Positions 23,819-31,881 of a stretch of 40,886 nucleotides of DNA are shown piece after piece; position 1 is the stretch's first letter; the number at the start of each line of letters is the position of its first letter. Location: the NCBI GenBank assembly GCA_900547155.1, contig URFH01000023.1:1-40886 (forward strand). Reading direction: 5' to 3'. The DNA comes from an uncultured bacterium (GTDB lineage Bacteria; Cyanobacteriota; Vampirovibrionia; Gastranaerophilales; Gastranaerophilaceae). A model generated the notes under the pieces. That model saw only the letters and a list, made by a program, of their open reading frames with translations, did no database searches and was not told where the DNA came from. The translations under genes and the position numbers were made by a program.

Positions 23819-25264
23819 ATGGAAAGCAATGTTTATGCGATAATTCTTGCCGGAGGGAGCGGAAGCAGGCTCTGGCCTTTGAGCAGGGAACTCCAACCCA
23901 AGCAGCTTATGCAGTTTTCGGACGATGATTCTACTTTCAAAACCACGTTTTTGAGGCTGCTTTCCAATGTTGACGACAAAAATATCATTACCGCGACCAA
24001 CGTAAACCTCGATTCGCAGGTGCGTTTTCAGCTTGAACAGTTGCAGGAAAAATTTTGTAGAAGTTCGTGCTATCGCATGATTTCCGAGCCTGCCGTGAAA
24101 AATACCGCACCGGCAGTTGCCGTGGGCATAAAATACATCCAAATGCTTGATATTCCTGACGATGACCCCGTAATCATCGTTTCTCCGTCCGATCACACAA
24201 TCGAAAACGAAAAGGAATATGCAAGGGTTTTAAGAGAAGCCGTGAAACTTGCACAGGAAGACTATATCGTGACTCTGGGCGTAAAACCCGACAAACCTGA
24301 CACGGGCTACGGTTATATCCGCACAAAATGCAACAAAAAAATCAAAGAAATTTCCGAAGAAGCTCTCAAAGTCGAGTTTTTCACTGAAAAACCGATTCTA
24401 GATGTGGCAAAAGAGTACTGTGAATCCTCCAGATATTTCTGGAACAGCGGCATTTTCGTGTTCAAGGCGTCCGTTATGATGGAAGAATTCAAAAAATACG
24501 CGCCCGAAATCTACGAAATCGTTCAAAACAGCGAAATCAGCTCCCAATCACCCACAATTCCTTATGTTGATTACAACAAAATGCCTGATATTTCGCTTGA
24601 TTACGCGATTATGGAGTTCTCGAAAAAGCTTGTTATGCTGCCTTTGGACTGCGGCTGGCATGATTTGGGTTCGTGGGAAGCAATTTATGACACGGCTGAA
24701 AAGGATATCAACGGAAATTACATTCAGGGCAATGTTCTTGATTTGGACAGCAAAAATTCCATGGTGCTTTCGACCTCAAAGCTCGTTGCAACAATAGGGC
24801 TCGAAGATATGGTGGTCGTTGAAACCGAGGACGCGCTTTTGGTTTGTGAAAAATCAAAAACGCAGGAAGTTAAAAAAGTTGTGAGCCTTTTGAACGAAAA
24901 ACACGACAGCACAAGCCGTGTTCACAAAACCGTTTACCGTCCGTGGGGCTGGTACACGGTTATCAACGAGGGCAAAGGCTTTTTAACAAAGTGTATTCAG
25001 GTGAATCCGGGCGGAAAATTGAGTTTGCAGCTCCACCACCACCGAAGCGAGCACTGGGTTATTGTTGAGGGCGTGGGAATCGTAATTTGCGAGGACGAGC
25101 AGTACGAAATGCACCCGGGCGACAGCATAAACATCAATGTCGAAGAAAAACATTCGCTCCAGAACCCGTTTGATGTTCCGGTCAAAGTAATCGAGGTCCA
25201 AAGAGGCGATATTCTCGATGAAAACGATATCGTAAGGCTTTCAGATATTTACGGCAGGGTTTAG
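23819..25264 (+). CDS. manC: Mannose-1-phosphate guanylyltransferase / mannose-6-phosphate isomerase
   Basis: A bifunctional sugar-nucleotide enzyme giving GDP-mannose, a precursor of envelope polysaccharides. Its 481 residues begin with the nucleotidyltransferase signature [14 protein letters not shown] and QLMQF, then [11 protein letters not shown] and WHDLGSWEA. The C-terminal cupin (about 370-475) has [28 protein letters not shown] (metal-binding histidines and glutamate) and HPGDSININ, typical of type II phosphomannose isomerases. It is two bases upstream of aroQ, so they are probably co-transcribed, although the pathways are unrelated. Confidence 0.93.
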   Translation: MESNVYAIILAGGSGSRLWPLSRELQPKQLMQFSDDDSTFKTTFLRLLSNVDDKNIITATNVNLDSQVRFQLEQLQEKFCRSSCYRMISEPAVKNTAPAVAVGIKYIQMLDIPDDDPVIIVSPSDHTIENEKEYARVLREAVKLAQEDYIVTLGVKPDKPDTGYGYIRTKCNKKIKEISEEALKVEFFTEKPILDVAKEYCESSRYFWNSGIFVFKASVMMEEFKKYAPEIYEIVQNSEISSQSPTIPYVDYNKMPDISLDYAIMEFSKKLVMLPLDCGWHDLGSWEAIYDTAEKDINGNYIQGNVLDLDSKNSMVLSTSKLVATIGLEDMVVVETEDALLVCEKSKTQEVKKVVSLLNEKHDSTSRVHKTVYRPWGWYTVINEGKGFLTKCIQVNPGGKLSLQLHHHRSEHWVIVEGVGIVICEDEQYEMHPGDSININVEEKHSLQNPFDVPVKVIEVQRGDILDENDIVRLSDIYGRV

Positions 25265-25266
25265 TT

Positions 25267-25701
25267 ATGAAAATTTTAGTTGTAAACGGTCCGAACTTGA
25301 ATCTTCTCGGCACGCGTGAGCCGGAAGTTTACGGGACTTTGACGCTTGAAAAAATCAATGAGGAGCTTTTAAAATATGCAAAGGAGCTCGGAGTTGAGAT
25401 GGAATTTTTCCAGAGCAATGTCGAGGGTGAAATTGTCAATGCAATTCAAGCTGCGCGCCAAAACTGCGCCGGAATTGTCATAAACCCCGCCGCATACACG
25501 CACACAAGCGTGGCAATCCGTGACGCCATCAGCGCTGTTGCCTTGCCTGCCGTAGAAATCCACATTTCAAACGTTTACGCACGGGAAGAATTCAGAAAAG
25601 ATTCGCTTATTGCGCCGGTTTGTATCGGGCAGATTGCGGGTTTCGGACTTGACAGTTACAAGCTTGCAATGTTAGCATTAGTGAAGTTTTTGAATAAATA
25701 A
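25267..25701 (+). CDS. aroQ: Type II 3-dehydroquinate dehydratase
   Basis: Third step of the shikimate pathway: dehydration of 3-dehydroquinate to 3-dehydroshikimate. The 144 residues show [18 protein letters not shown] (the catalytic Tyr lies within the flexible loop), [16 protein letters not shown], and [17 protein letters not shown] with the catalytic His. Length is normal for the dodecameric type II enzyme. The gene begins two bases after the manC stop, and the unknown anchored protein begins 11 bases after its own stop. Confidence 0.95.
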   Translation: MKILVVNGPNLNLLGTREPEVYGTLTLEKINEELLKYAKELGVEMEFFQSNVEGEIVNAIQAARQNCAGIVINPAAYTHTSVAIRDAISAVALPAVEIHISNVYAREEFRKDSLIAPVCIGQIAGFGLDSYKLAMLALVKFLNK

Positions 25702-25712
25702 TCGGAGTTTGT

Positions 25713-26594
25713 ATGGAAAAGAAAATAATATTAGCTATTGTTGCTGTCTTTGTGTGTATTCTGGTGATTATTAACGCGGGCTCAAATCCGGAAAAGAATC
25801 TGATGGATTCTCTGGAGGCGTATAATAAAGCCAACAACTGTTATTACAATGTCACTATGACTTTTAAATTCATGGATTTGAATGACATGTCACAGAGAAT
25901 CGAAGAATACAAAAAAGACGGCAATTATTATTCCAAATATTACAAATACCACACAATGCCCACTCTGGTTAATGTTGCGGGTGACGAAACGAAATATTCG
26001 GAAAACCCCTACCTCGTGGTTTCCGGAAGCACGCAGGAATCAAAAGATGAAAAAGGTTTGTTCTGGCTCAATAAAATAAAACCCGAAGACATTTTGAAAA
26101 ATTCTGTCAAAAAAATCAAAAAGCCGGATTCGGTTAATGCCGAGTGCAAAATGTACAGCGCGAAATACAAAAATGTTACGGATTTGGAAATCTGTGTAAA
26201 CAAAGAGAATTTCCCTGTTTATATGAAGTTCAAAAATCTCGACTATTTTACGGATTTGTTTGATATTGTTCAATTAGACAGCGTTACCAGAGGAAAAGGG
26301 GAGGTTGTCGTAGAGCTTTCTGACATCAGAAATAACGCTTCTGTAAATCCCTCTTTTGAGATTAAGCCTAAAGGAATCAATATGACCGTGCAGGAGCTAA
26401 AAGCCTCCATGCAATCGCAGAGGTCTAATTTTCAGGAAGTGAACAAAAGTCTTGGCGAACTGAAAGATATGTCCAAAGATTTACAAAAAATGTACGATGA
26501 CGGCGACTACGAGCCCGTCGACTATTCCCCTGCGGCTGTTCAAAAAAGAAACGCAGAACGCCAGAAAATGTTCGACGAGGCAATGAAAGATTAG
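25713..26594 (+). CDS. Unknown exported or membrane-anchored protein
   Basis: A 293-residue protein with one N-terminal hydrophobic segment (residues 5-21, IILAIVAVFVCILVIIN) and the remainder outside the cytoplasm. Residues about 35-215 have the alternating strands of a beta-rich lipoprotein-carrier-like fold (for example NNCYYNVTMTFKFMD, NFPVYMKFKNLDYFTD), which is only a suggestion. Residues about 220-290 are charged, with a probable coiled coil (SLGELKDMSKDLQKMYDD). I recognise no named family. It follows aroQ closely, so it is probably in the same transcript. Confidence 0.6.
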   Translation: MEKKIILAIVAVFVCILVIINAGSNPEKNLMDSLEAYNKANNCYYNVTMTFKFMDLNDMSQRIEEYKKDGNYYSKYYKYHTMPTLVNVAGDETKYSENPYLVVSGSTQESKDEKGLFWLNKIKPEDILKNSVKKIKKPDSVNAECKMYSAKYKNVTDLEICVNKENFPVYMKFKNLDYFTDLFDIVQLDSVTRGKGEVVVELSDIRNNASVNPSFEIKPKGINMTVQELKASMQSQRSNFQEVNKSLGELKDMSKDLQKMYDDGDYEPVDYSPAAVQKRNAERQKMFDEAMKD

Positions 26595-26611
26595 GGTGGA
26601 GAGGGAATGTG

Positions 26612-26690
26612 CGACGCTCCTTCCCCGGCTCGGGGAAGGCTGGGATGGGGGTCGATTATAATGTGCAGAAATTTTAGCTTCTCTAAATTT
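26612..26690. repeat. CTCCCCACCC/TTGGGGA family repeat
   Basis: CTCCTTCCCCGGCTCGGGGA, then GGCTGGGATGGGGGTCGATT, then ATAATGTGCAGAAATT. The entire run recurs at 27858-27912, including the non-palindromic tail, so the unit is longer than the hairpin. Confidence 0.75.
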
Positions 26691-26710
26691 TTTAATAATA
26701 TGACCTATTT

Positions 26711-26902
26711 TTATTCTTCCGGACAGCCAATATTATTTATACAGCATTCTTTCAGTCTTCTCAAGGTTGAATCAAAAACTTCAATTTCGGCGTCGTAACC
26801 AAAATGGTTGCTATTCTCATGTCGTTGCCATTTTAGCGCATAAAGTGTTGTTTCAAATGTGTGAATTATGTCATAAAACTCTTGTACAACTTCTTGTTTC
26901 AT
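26711..26902 (-). CDS. Small protein of unknown function
   Basis: A 63-residue frame from ATG at 26902, beginning MKQEVVQEFYDIIHTFETTL and ending NNIGCPEE-stop. AAAGG lies eight bases upstream of this ATG, so I prefer it to an upstream in-frame TTG. The product is acidic and probably helical, with three cysteines near the C-terminus (ECCINNIGC). No family is recognised. It is divergent from the HTH gene, with a shared promoter region between them, so the HTH protein may regulate it. Confidence 0.55.
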   Translation of the reverse strand: MKQEVVQEFYDIIHTFETTLYALKWQRHENSNHFGYDAEIEVFDSTLRRLKECCINNIGCPEE

Positions 26903-26928
26903 TTTGATACCTTTGATTTGTTTCGTAT

Positions 26929-26966
26929 ATTTCAAAATAATGAAATATTCTTCATTATTTTGAAAT
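26929..26966. repeat. 16-bp perfect inverted repeat in the divergent control region
   Basis: TTTCAAAATAATGAA, loop ATATTC, TTCATTATTTTGAAA, plus one further pair outside. It overlaps the predicted start of the minus-strand transcript. It could be an operator or a 5' UTR hairpin. Confidence 0.7.
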
Positions 26967-26968
26967 TA

Positions 26969-26996
26969 ATTTAACATATTGTTCTATATTTGTCAA
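26969..26996 (-). promoter_or_regulatory. Minus-strand promoter of the 63-residue gene
   Basis: Read on the minus strand: TTGACA (26991-26996), a 16-base spacer, TTAAAT (26969-26974). Its -35 box overlaps the -35 box of the plus-strand promoter by five bases. Confidence 0.55.
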
Positions 26997-27024
26997 CATT
27001 GTTCATCTATTTGTATAATTGTTC
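26978..27024 (+). promoter_or_regulatory. Three ATTGTTC repeats spaced exactly 20 bp (candidate operator)
   Basis: ATTGTTC occurs at 26978-26984, 26998-27004 and 27018-27024. The 20-bp pitch, about two helical turns, puts all three on the same DNA face, across both divergent promoters. This is the expected layout for cooperative binding by the adjacent HTH protein. Confidence 0.65.
26990..27019 (+). promoter_or_regulatory. Promoter of the HTH gene, apparently giving a leaderless transcript
   Basis: TTGTCA (26990-26995), an 18-base spacer, TATAAT (27014-27019). Transcription would start near 27026, at most two bases before the ATG at 27028, so there is no room for a ribosome binding site. Confidence 0.6.
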
Positions 27025-27027
27025 AAT

Positions 27028-27249
27028 ATGGGAACAAATTTGAGTTCAAAAGAACAGGTAAAAATCATAATCGCAAGAGAAGCACTGACTGCACAGAAAC
27101 TTGCTGACGCGCTGACGAAACAAACAGGTAAAAAATACACGCGCCAGAGTATTTCTCATCGTATTTCTGCAAGCTCTTTTGACTATGACGAAGTGAAAAA
27201 TATTGCAGATATTTATGGTTATGAGATTTTAATTAGCAAAAAAGGCTAA
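27028..27249 (+). CDS. Small helix-turn-helix protein (phage-repressor-like)
   Basis: A 73-residue protein starting MGTNLSSKEQVKIIIAREAL. Residues about 17-65 fit a Cro/C1-type HTH: REALTAQKLADALTKQTGKK, then YTRQSISHRISASSFDYDEV as recognition region, then NIADIYGYEI as the last helix. Similar minimal HTH proteins occur in phages and mobile elements. It has no dimerisation domain beyond the HTH. The ATG at 27028 lies at or just after the predicted transcription start, so it is probably translated from a leaderless mRNA. Autoregulation through the ATTGTTC repeats is inferred. Confidence 0.65.
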   Translation: MGTNLSSKEQVKIIIAREALTAQKLADALTKQTGKKYTRQSISHRISASSFDYDEVKNIADIYGYEILISKKG

Positions 27250-27275
27250 TTTAGGAATTTTTGTTGAAATATAAA

Positions 27276-27304
27276 TGTCATTCCGAACTTGTTTCGGAAT
27301 CTAT
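27276..27304. repeat. TTCCGAAC palindrome
   Basis: CATTCCGAACTTGTTTCGG followed by AATC is a diverged copy of 23161-23187. The compensating C/T and G/A changes keep the stem paired, so the hairpin itself appears to be conserved. Confidence 0.65.
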
Positions 27305-27366
27305 TCCGTGCGATAGGTTGGCATGTTTCTAAAGTGGACTTCTGTAATAGACCTTGTCAATCAGTT

Positions 27367-27455
27367 GTCCCCCACCCTAACCCTCCCCGAGTTGGGGAGG
27401 GAACATGCGTGCTACTTCCGCTGCTCGGGGAAGGTTGGGATGGGGGACGATTTGG
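27367..27455. repeat. CTCCCCACCC/TTGGGGA palindrome, left flank of DUF559 gene 1
   Basis: A long imperfect palindrome. TCCCCCACCCTAACCCTCCC faces GGGGAAGGTTGGGATGGGGG across an inner GAGTTGGGGAGGG hairpin. It lies immediately 3' of the DUF559 gene. Confidence 0.75.
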
Positions 27456-27458
27456 GCA

Positions 27459-27800
27459 TTATTGACCCAGATATCTGAGAATTTCTTCGTAAACTCCATC
27501 GAGATTGGTTTTTATTTCATCATTCCAGAATCTGATTACCTTAAACCCTTTGGTTTTAAGATATTTCGTTCTTTCTTTGTCGTAGGCAATGTTCTTTTCT
27601 TCATTATGTTGACCGCCGTCAATTTCAATAATTAATTTTTTTTCGTGGCAAACAAAATCAACTATATAGTTGCCTATTGCGTATTGTCGTCTGAATTTCA
27701 GGTTATTTATGCTTTTCTTTCTTAAAAGCTGCCAGAGAATTTTTTCCTGTTCAGTTAGATTTTTTCTTAAATTTCTAGCTCTTGTTGTTTTGTCTTGCAT
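27459..27800 (-). CDS. DUF559 family endonuclease-like protein 1
   Basis: A 113-residue DUF559 protein, a family of the PD-(D/E)XK/Vsr-like nuclease fold. Landmarks are RKNLTEQEKILWQLLR, FRRQYAIGNYIVDFVC (catalytic Asp in VDF), KKLIIEIDGGQHNE (E-x-D catalytic pair) and FKVIRFWNDEI. It has no partner methylase, helicase or CRISPR gene nearby. It is flanked closely on both sides by large G-rich palindromes in roughly inverted arrangement, and is clearly paralogous to the protein at 33511-33855. No ribosome binding site is evident; a TAATATAAA stretch lies just upstream of the ATG. Confidence 0.85.
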   Translation of the reverse strand: MQDKTTRARNLRKNLTEQEKILWQLLRKKSINNLKFRRQYAIGNYIVDFVCHEKKLIIEIDGGQHNEEKNIAYDKERTKYLKTKGFKVIRFWNDEIKTNLDGVYEEILRYLGQ

Positions 27801-27828
27801 GGTTTTTATATTAGCATAAGTTTGCTCC

Positions 27829-27912
27829 CCACCCTAGCTCCCTTTCGCAAACGCTCCTTCCCCAGCTTGGGGAAGGCTGGGATGGGGGTCGATTGATAAT
27901 GTGCAGAAATTA
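27829..27912. repeat. Same palindrome family, right flank of DUF559 gene 1
   Basis: GCTCCCCACCCTAGCTCCC, then CTTCCCCAGCTTGGGGAAGG and GCTGGGATGGGGGTCGATTG, with the tail ATAATGTGCAGAAATT shared with 26660-26680. Confidence 0.75.
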
Positions 27913-27978
27913 CTTAAAATTCTTCAATTGCCGAAATTCTGCTCCAAAATATCTCAAAATCTATCGGTTTTTTTAACA

Positions 27979-28073
27979 GTCGCTCCCCACCCTAGCCCTC
28001 CCCGAGTTGGGGAGGGAACGTGCGCTGCTCTTTCCCCGGCTTGGGGAAGGTTGGGATGGGGAACGATTTGAAA
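27979..28073. repeat. Same palindrome family, third copy of the cluster
   Basis: TCGCTCCCCACCCTAGCCC, CTCCCCGAGTTGGGGAGGG, then CTTGGGGAAGGTTGGGATGG and GGAACGATTTG. Together with 27829-27912 it fills the 310-base gap 27801-28110, which holds no gene. Confidence 0.75.
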
Positions 28074-28110
28074 AACGCTCCCGTATCTAATAATTTAGCA
28101 AATTAAATAA

Positions 28111-29166
28111 TTACTTTTTGCTTTCCAACTCCAGAAGCTTCTTATAAAGCTCGATTTCCTTGTCAGAAAGCTCTTTTGGCAGGGCGAGGCTGATTTTTAC
28201 GTTCAGGTTGCCGTAACCGCCGCCTTTTTTGGGCAGCCCGAGTTCTTTTAGTCTTAATTTTGCACCGCAGGAGGTTTTTGGCGGGATTTTGATGGTTATG
28301 CTGCCATGGAGCGTGGAAATCTCCTTGTTTCCGCCGATAACCGCTTCTGCAGGGGTGACTTCAATGGTTTTTGTTAAATCAACACCGTTGATTTCATATT
28401 CTTTGTCCTTAAATTTTATGACGAGGTATAAATCGCCGCGTCTGCCTTGAGAGCTGGTTTGCCCCTCGCCTTTGAGCCTGATTTTTTGCCCTTCTTTGAC
28501 TTCGGGCGGGAGTTTTACGCTTAATTGCTTGGATTGAACCACAACGCCCGAACCGCCGCAATCATAGCAAACAGAACCAACTCCGGAGCATTTCGGGCAT
28601 TTTTCCATGCTGCTGACTTTCACGGAAACGGGTTTTTGGTTGAAAATATCTTTTGCGCTGACAAATAAGTCCTGCGTGATGTTTAAATCGAGCTTTTCGG
28701 CTTTGGGCGCGGATTTTTTTGTGTAAGCAGCGCCTAAATCCTCATAAAACGAGCCTGCACGTGAACCGGCGCGGCGTGATTGGGCTCCGCCTTGAGCAAA
28801 ACCGCCGAAAATCGTGTTGAAAAAGTCGGAAAAACCGCCCAAATCCTCAAATCCTGCATAAGACGCCCCGCCTTGCGAGTATCCGCCGCCGCCAAAGTCG
28901 AAATTGATGTTTTCAAACCCCGGAGGAGGGGTGAAATTTGAGCCGTTCTGCCAGTTGGAACCAAGACTGTCATATCTCTGGCGTTTTTCTTTGTCGTTCA
29001 AAACCTCAAAAGCTTCGTTTATATCTTTGAATTTTGCGGACGCTTCGGGGGTTTTGTTTACATCGGGGTGGTATTTTTTTGCAAGTTTGCGGTACGCAGA
29101 TTTGATTTCTGACTGTGACGCGTCTTTTTTTACGCCTAATATTTCGTAGTAATCTTTATATTCCAT
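28111..29166 (-). CDS. DnaJ-family co-chaperone with a reduced zinc-binding domain
   Basis: A 351-residue Hsp40 protein that would stimulate DnaK ATPase. The J domain covers residues 1-70, with the HPD motif in [15 protein letters not shown] long Gly/Phe-rich region follows (about 75-135, GGGGYSQGG). Only two CxxC units are present (CPKCSGVG and CYDCGGSG, about 190-210) instead of the usual four, so just one zinc site can form. The C-terminal substrate-binding domains run from about 215 to 345. It is intermediate between DnaJ and CbpA types. No grpE or dnaK is adjacent. The upstream region 29200-29240 contains a strong hairpin. Confidence 0.88.
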   Translation of the reverse strand: MEYKDYYEILGVKKDASQSEIKSAYRKLAKKYHPDVNKTPEASAKFKDINEAFEVLNDKEKRQRYDSLGSNWQNGSNFTPPPGFENINFDFGGGGYSQGGASYAGFEDLGGFSDFFNTIFGGFAQGGAQSRRAGSRAGSFYEDLGAAYTKKSAPKAEKLDLNITQDLFVSAKDIFNQKPVSVKVSSMEKCPKCSGVGSVCYDCGGSGVVVQSKQLSVKLPPEVKEGQKIRLKGEGQTSSQGRRGDLYLVIKFKDKEYEINGVDLTKTIEVTPAEAVIGGNKEISTLHGSITIKIPPKTSCGAKLRLKELGLPKKGGGYGNLNVKISLALPKELSDKEIELYKKLLELESKK

Positions 29167-29205
29167 AAGTTTTCCTAATTTTAATTGTGTTCATTTATAT
29201 TTTAG

Positions 29206-29237
29206 TCATTGCGCCCTTAAAACAAGTTTTGGGCGGC
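29206..29237. promoter_or_regulatory. Hairpin in the dnaJ-like gene / glycosidase intergenic region
   Basis: TTGCGCCCTTAAAAC pairs with GTTTTGGGCGGCAA around a two-base loop with a small bulge. It lies 40-70 bases upstream of the DnaJ-like start, so on the minus strand it could be a 5' UTR structure. It is not the CIRCE heat-shock operator. Confidence 0.4.
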
Positions 29238-29366
29238 AATTTTATTATCTTTTACTTTTATAATAATACAAAATCTGCACTACTTAGTTGATTTTAATTA
29301 TTTATTAATAAATTATGCTAAATTTTAGCCGTAATATATAACAGGATGATATAGTAAAATAAAACC

Positions 29367-31235
29367 ATGAAAAAAATCATAGCTAACCTGTTAATAGTGA
29401 TGTTTATACTTTGTTCGGCGAGTGCGCACAGGGCATGGAGCAAAGCGCCCGTTCCTGTTGAACATCCGCAGAACCAGCCTCCTGTTGAGGGGATTCTGAA
29501 GCAGGCGTCCATAAAAATCAACGCAACCGACCCCACCGCAGGCACAAATTTCAAAGGCAGCTTCTATCCCGGCGGGCGCGGCAACAACCAGCTTATTATT
29601 TATACACCGAACAACGGCCTGCGCACCGGAACCAATGAATTTGGCGCGGAGGCGATTGTTATTAACAATACTGTCGTGCAAATCAGCGGTGCGGACACGA
29701 TTATTCCGCGAAATGGCTATGTAATCAGCGGGCACGGGCGCGCAAAAACATGGATGAACGAAAATCTCATCGTGGGAACCAAGGTTTTTATAGATAAAAG
29801 CACAAATACCCTCAATGCCTACCTTACGAATGACAGTTTTATTTTTGCAACAAAAGAAAAAATTAAAGAAGTCGACAAAATCATCAAATATTACACGGAA
29901 AATGACCCTTATTACAATTATAAAAATTCCAGAAATTTCATTGAAAAAGCGGAGGATAATCTTCGCCGTGCCGAAAAACGGCCGAATGATACGCAAAAAT
30001 ATTCCGCAGAAGCCATTGCAAACGCCAATAAAGCCATGCAATACGCTCTGCCGTACTATAAAGACGAGCTAAAAGGCGTATGGGTGCGCCCGACCGAAAA
30101 AACTCCCCAGGAAATCGAAAAAACCCTTGATAAAATTAAGGGCTACGGGATTAGCAATATATTTTTGGAAACTTATTTTCAGGGAAAAACCATTTTTCCG
30201 AGCTCTACGCTCGCTAGATATAACGTTCAGGAGCAAAGAAAAGAATTCAGCGGTTTTGACCCGTTGAAAATATGGATAGAACAGGCTCACAAACGCGGAA
30301 TTAAGGTGCATATCTGGTTTGAAACTTTCTATGCGGGCAACGAAAACCCTCTCAACAACCCTAAAAACGTTTTGAGCGTTTATCCAAAATGGGGCAATGT
30401 CACAAAGGCAAAATACGACTCGCCGTCGCCTGTTTCTTCAATTTCCGAGCACAACGGGTATTTTCTTGACCCCGCAAACCCAGAAGTTCAGGCGTATTTG
30501 CTTGCTTTGCTTGAAGAAATAATCACAACTTACAAACCGGACGGCATAAACCTTGATTATATCCGCTATCCCCAGTCAATCAGTGCAAAATTCCTCGGAT
30601 ATGACCTTTCCAACTGGGGTTATACAGAATATGCGCGCGAAGAGTTTAAAAATGCAATGGGCGTTGACCCTGTTGATGTGAAATATAACACTCCACAGTG
30701 GGAAGCATGGGCAAAATATCGCATGGAGAAGATTACGAGCTTTGTTTTTAAAGCAAAACAGCTTACTTCAAAGAATAATATAATTCTCACCGCGGTAATT
30801 TTCCCCGACCGGCTGAAAAGCATGGAAATAAAAATGCAAGACTGGAAAACCTGGTCGCAATACGGGTATGTTGACGGTTTTACGCCTTTGATTTTGACCT
30901 GTGACAGGGATACGGCGGATTATTTAATAAGCGATATCAGAAATAATTCTTCGCCTAAAACGAAGATTTATCCCGGTCTTTTTGTAGCTTTTATGAACGG
31001 AAACCCCGATGATTTGCTCCGTCAGGTTCACCAGAGCAGAAAACTTAAGGCTTCGGGCGTGATTATGTTTGATTATGCACATCTTGACCCGAAATATACG
31101 GATGTGCTCCTGACCAGTGCATTTAAAGAGGTAAACAGCCCCGCCAGAATGAGTCCTGTGCCCCAAAGACCCGCGCAGCCTCAGCCGCAGGTCAAGAAAA
31201 AACGCGGATTTTTCTCAAAATTTAAGAAGAAATAA
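29367..31235 (+). CDS. GHL10 (DUF187)-family glycoside hydrolase-like exported protein
   Basis: A 622-residue exported protein. The signal peptide is MKKIIANLLIVMFILCSASA. An N-terminal domain (about 40-170) contains GSFYPGGRGNNQLIIYTPNN and GYVISGHGRAKTWM and resembles domains that precede GHL10 enzymes. A TIM-barrel GHL10 domain follows (about 230-590): LKGVWVRPTEKTPQEIEKTL, KVHIWFETFYAGNENP, FLDPANPEVQAYLL and GINLDYIRYP with the likely catalytic acids. The C-terminus is Pro-rich and very basic (KKKRGFFSKFKKK). The substrate is unknown; a cell-wall or surface glycan is likely. No strong ribosome binding site is visible. Confidence 0.82.
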   Translation: MKKIIANLLIVMFILCSASAHRAWSKAPVPVEHPQNQPPVEGILKQASIKINATDPTAGTNFKGSFYPGGRGNNQLIIYTPNNGLRTGTNEFGAEAIVINNTVVQISGADTIIPRNGYVISGHGRAKTWMNENLIVGTKVFIDKSTNTLNAYLTNDSFIFATKEKIKEVDKIIKYYTENDPYYNYKNSRNFIEKAEDNLRRAEKRPNDTQKYSAEAIANANKAMQYALPYYKDELKGVWVRPTEKTPQEIEKTLDKIKGYGISNIFLETYFQGKTIFPSSTLARYNVQEQRKEFSGFDPLKIWIEQAHKRGIKVHIWFETFYAGNENPLNNPKNVLSVYPKWGNVTKAKYDSPSPVSSISEHNGYFLDPANPEVQAYLLALLEEIITTYKPDGINLDYIRYPQSISAKFLGYDLSNWGYTEYAREEFKNAMGVDPVDVKYNTPQWEAWAKYRMEKITSFVFKAKQLTSKNNIILTAVIFPDRLKSMEIKMQDWKTWSQYGYVDGFTPLILTCDRDTADYLISDIRNNSSPKTKIYPGLFVAFMNGNPDDLLRQVHQSRKLKASGVIMFDYAHLDPKYTDVLLTSAFKEVNSPARMSPVPQRPAQPQPQVKKKRGFFSKFKKK

Positions 31236-31303
31236 ACCTTGAGAAGTAGCTGAAAATAGAATATAATTAAATAAAGAATTAAGTTAATAATAAAGGAATT
31301 TAT

Positions 31304-31867
31304 ATGAGGATTAAAAAAACAAAAAAGGGCTTTACCCTTGCGGAAGTATTGATTACGCTGACTATAATGGGTTTGATTGCTGCTTTGACAGTGCCCACGC
31401 TCAAGAAAAATACGGAAAGAAAAGAGTTTGCGGCAAAAATTTCAAAAACATATTCAGCTCTGGCTCAGGCAACAAAAATTCTTAGCCAGGAGGCGGCTAT
31501 CAGGTACTGGAATAGCTCTTTTATAGATGACAACTCACAGGATTGCTACGCAAAAAGGCTCAGCTACCTTACAAAAGAGGTTTCAGGCACCTCAGTAAAA
31601 TTTTATATGAACGATGGACAGACTATTGAAGCAAAAGATTTTGGTACAAAGCTCACAAATGATGATTTTGGGGCGGATGCTGACGATAAATTGTACGGAT
31701 ATTTTATTGTTGACGTAAACGGTGCGACAAAGCCCAACGAATACGGATATGACCGGTATGCGCTGGTTCTTGTCGATGGAAAAGGGTTGCTTCCATCAGG
31801 ATATAGCGGCTGTACTGACAGTTACGGTTGTGCGTCAAAGGTTATTCAGATTGGAAAATCTAATTAG
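31304..31867 (+). CDS. Type IV pilin-like / pseudopilin protein 1
   Basis: A 187-residue protein with a class III (prepilin) leader: RIKKTKKGFTLAEVLITLTI, cleaved after G with Phe at +1 and Glu at +5. The hydrophobic helix is followed by VPTLKKNTERKEFAAKISKT, a block common in pilin-like proteins of this bacterial group. The globular domain has paired cysteines and ends YGCASKVIQIGKSN. AAAGGA precedes the start. It stands 14 bases before a second pilin-like gene with the same architecture. No assembly ATPase or peptidase is in this window. Confidence 0.85.
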   Translation: MRIKKTKKGFTLAEVLITLTIMGLIAALTVPTLKKNTERKEFAAKISKTYSALAQATKILSQEAAIRYWNSSFIDDNSQDCYAKRLSYLTKEVSGTSVKFYMNDGQTIEAKDFGTKLTNDDFGADADDKLYGYFIVDVNGATKPNEYGYDRYALVLVDGKGLLPSGYSGCTDSYGCASKVIQIGKSN

Positions 31868-31881
31868 TAAAGGACAGATAT

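Noticed and set aside
29206..29237. CIRCE-type heat-shock operator upstream of the DnaJ-like gene
   Set aside because: The inverted repeat does not match TTAGCACTC-N9-GAGTGCTAA.
29391..30041. 216-residue minus-strand frame
   Set aside because: Lies wholly opposite the GHL10-like gene, with odd composition and no start signals.
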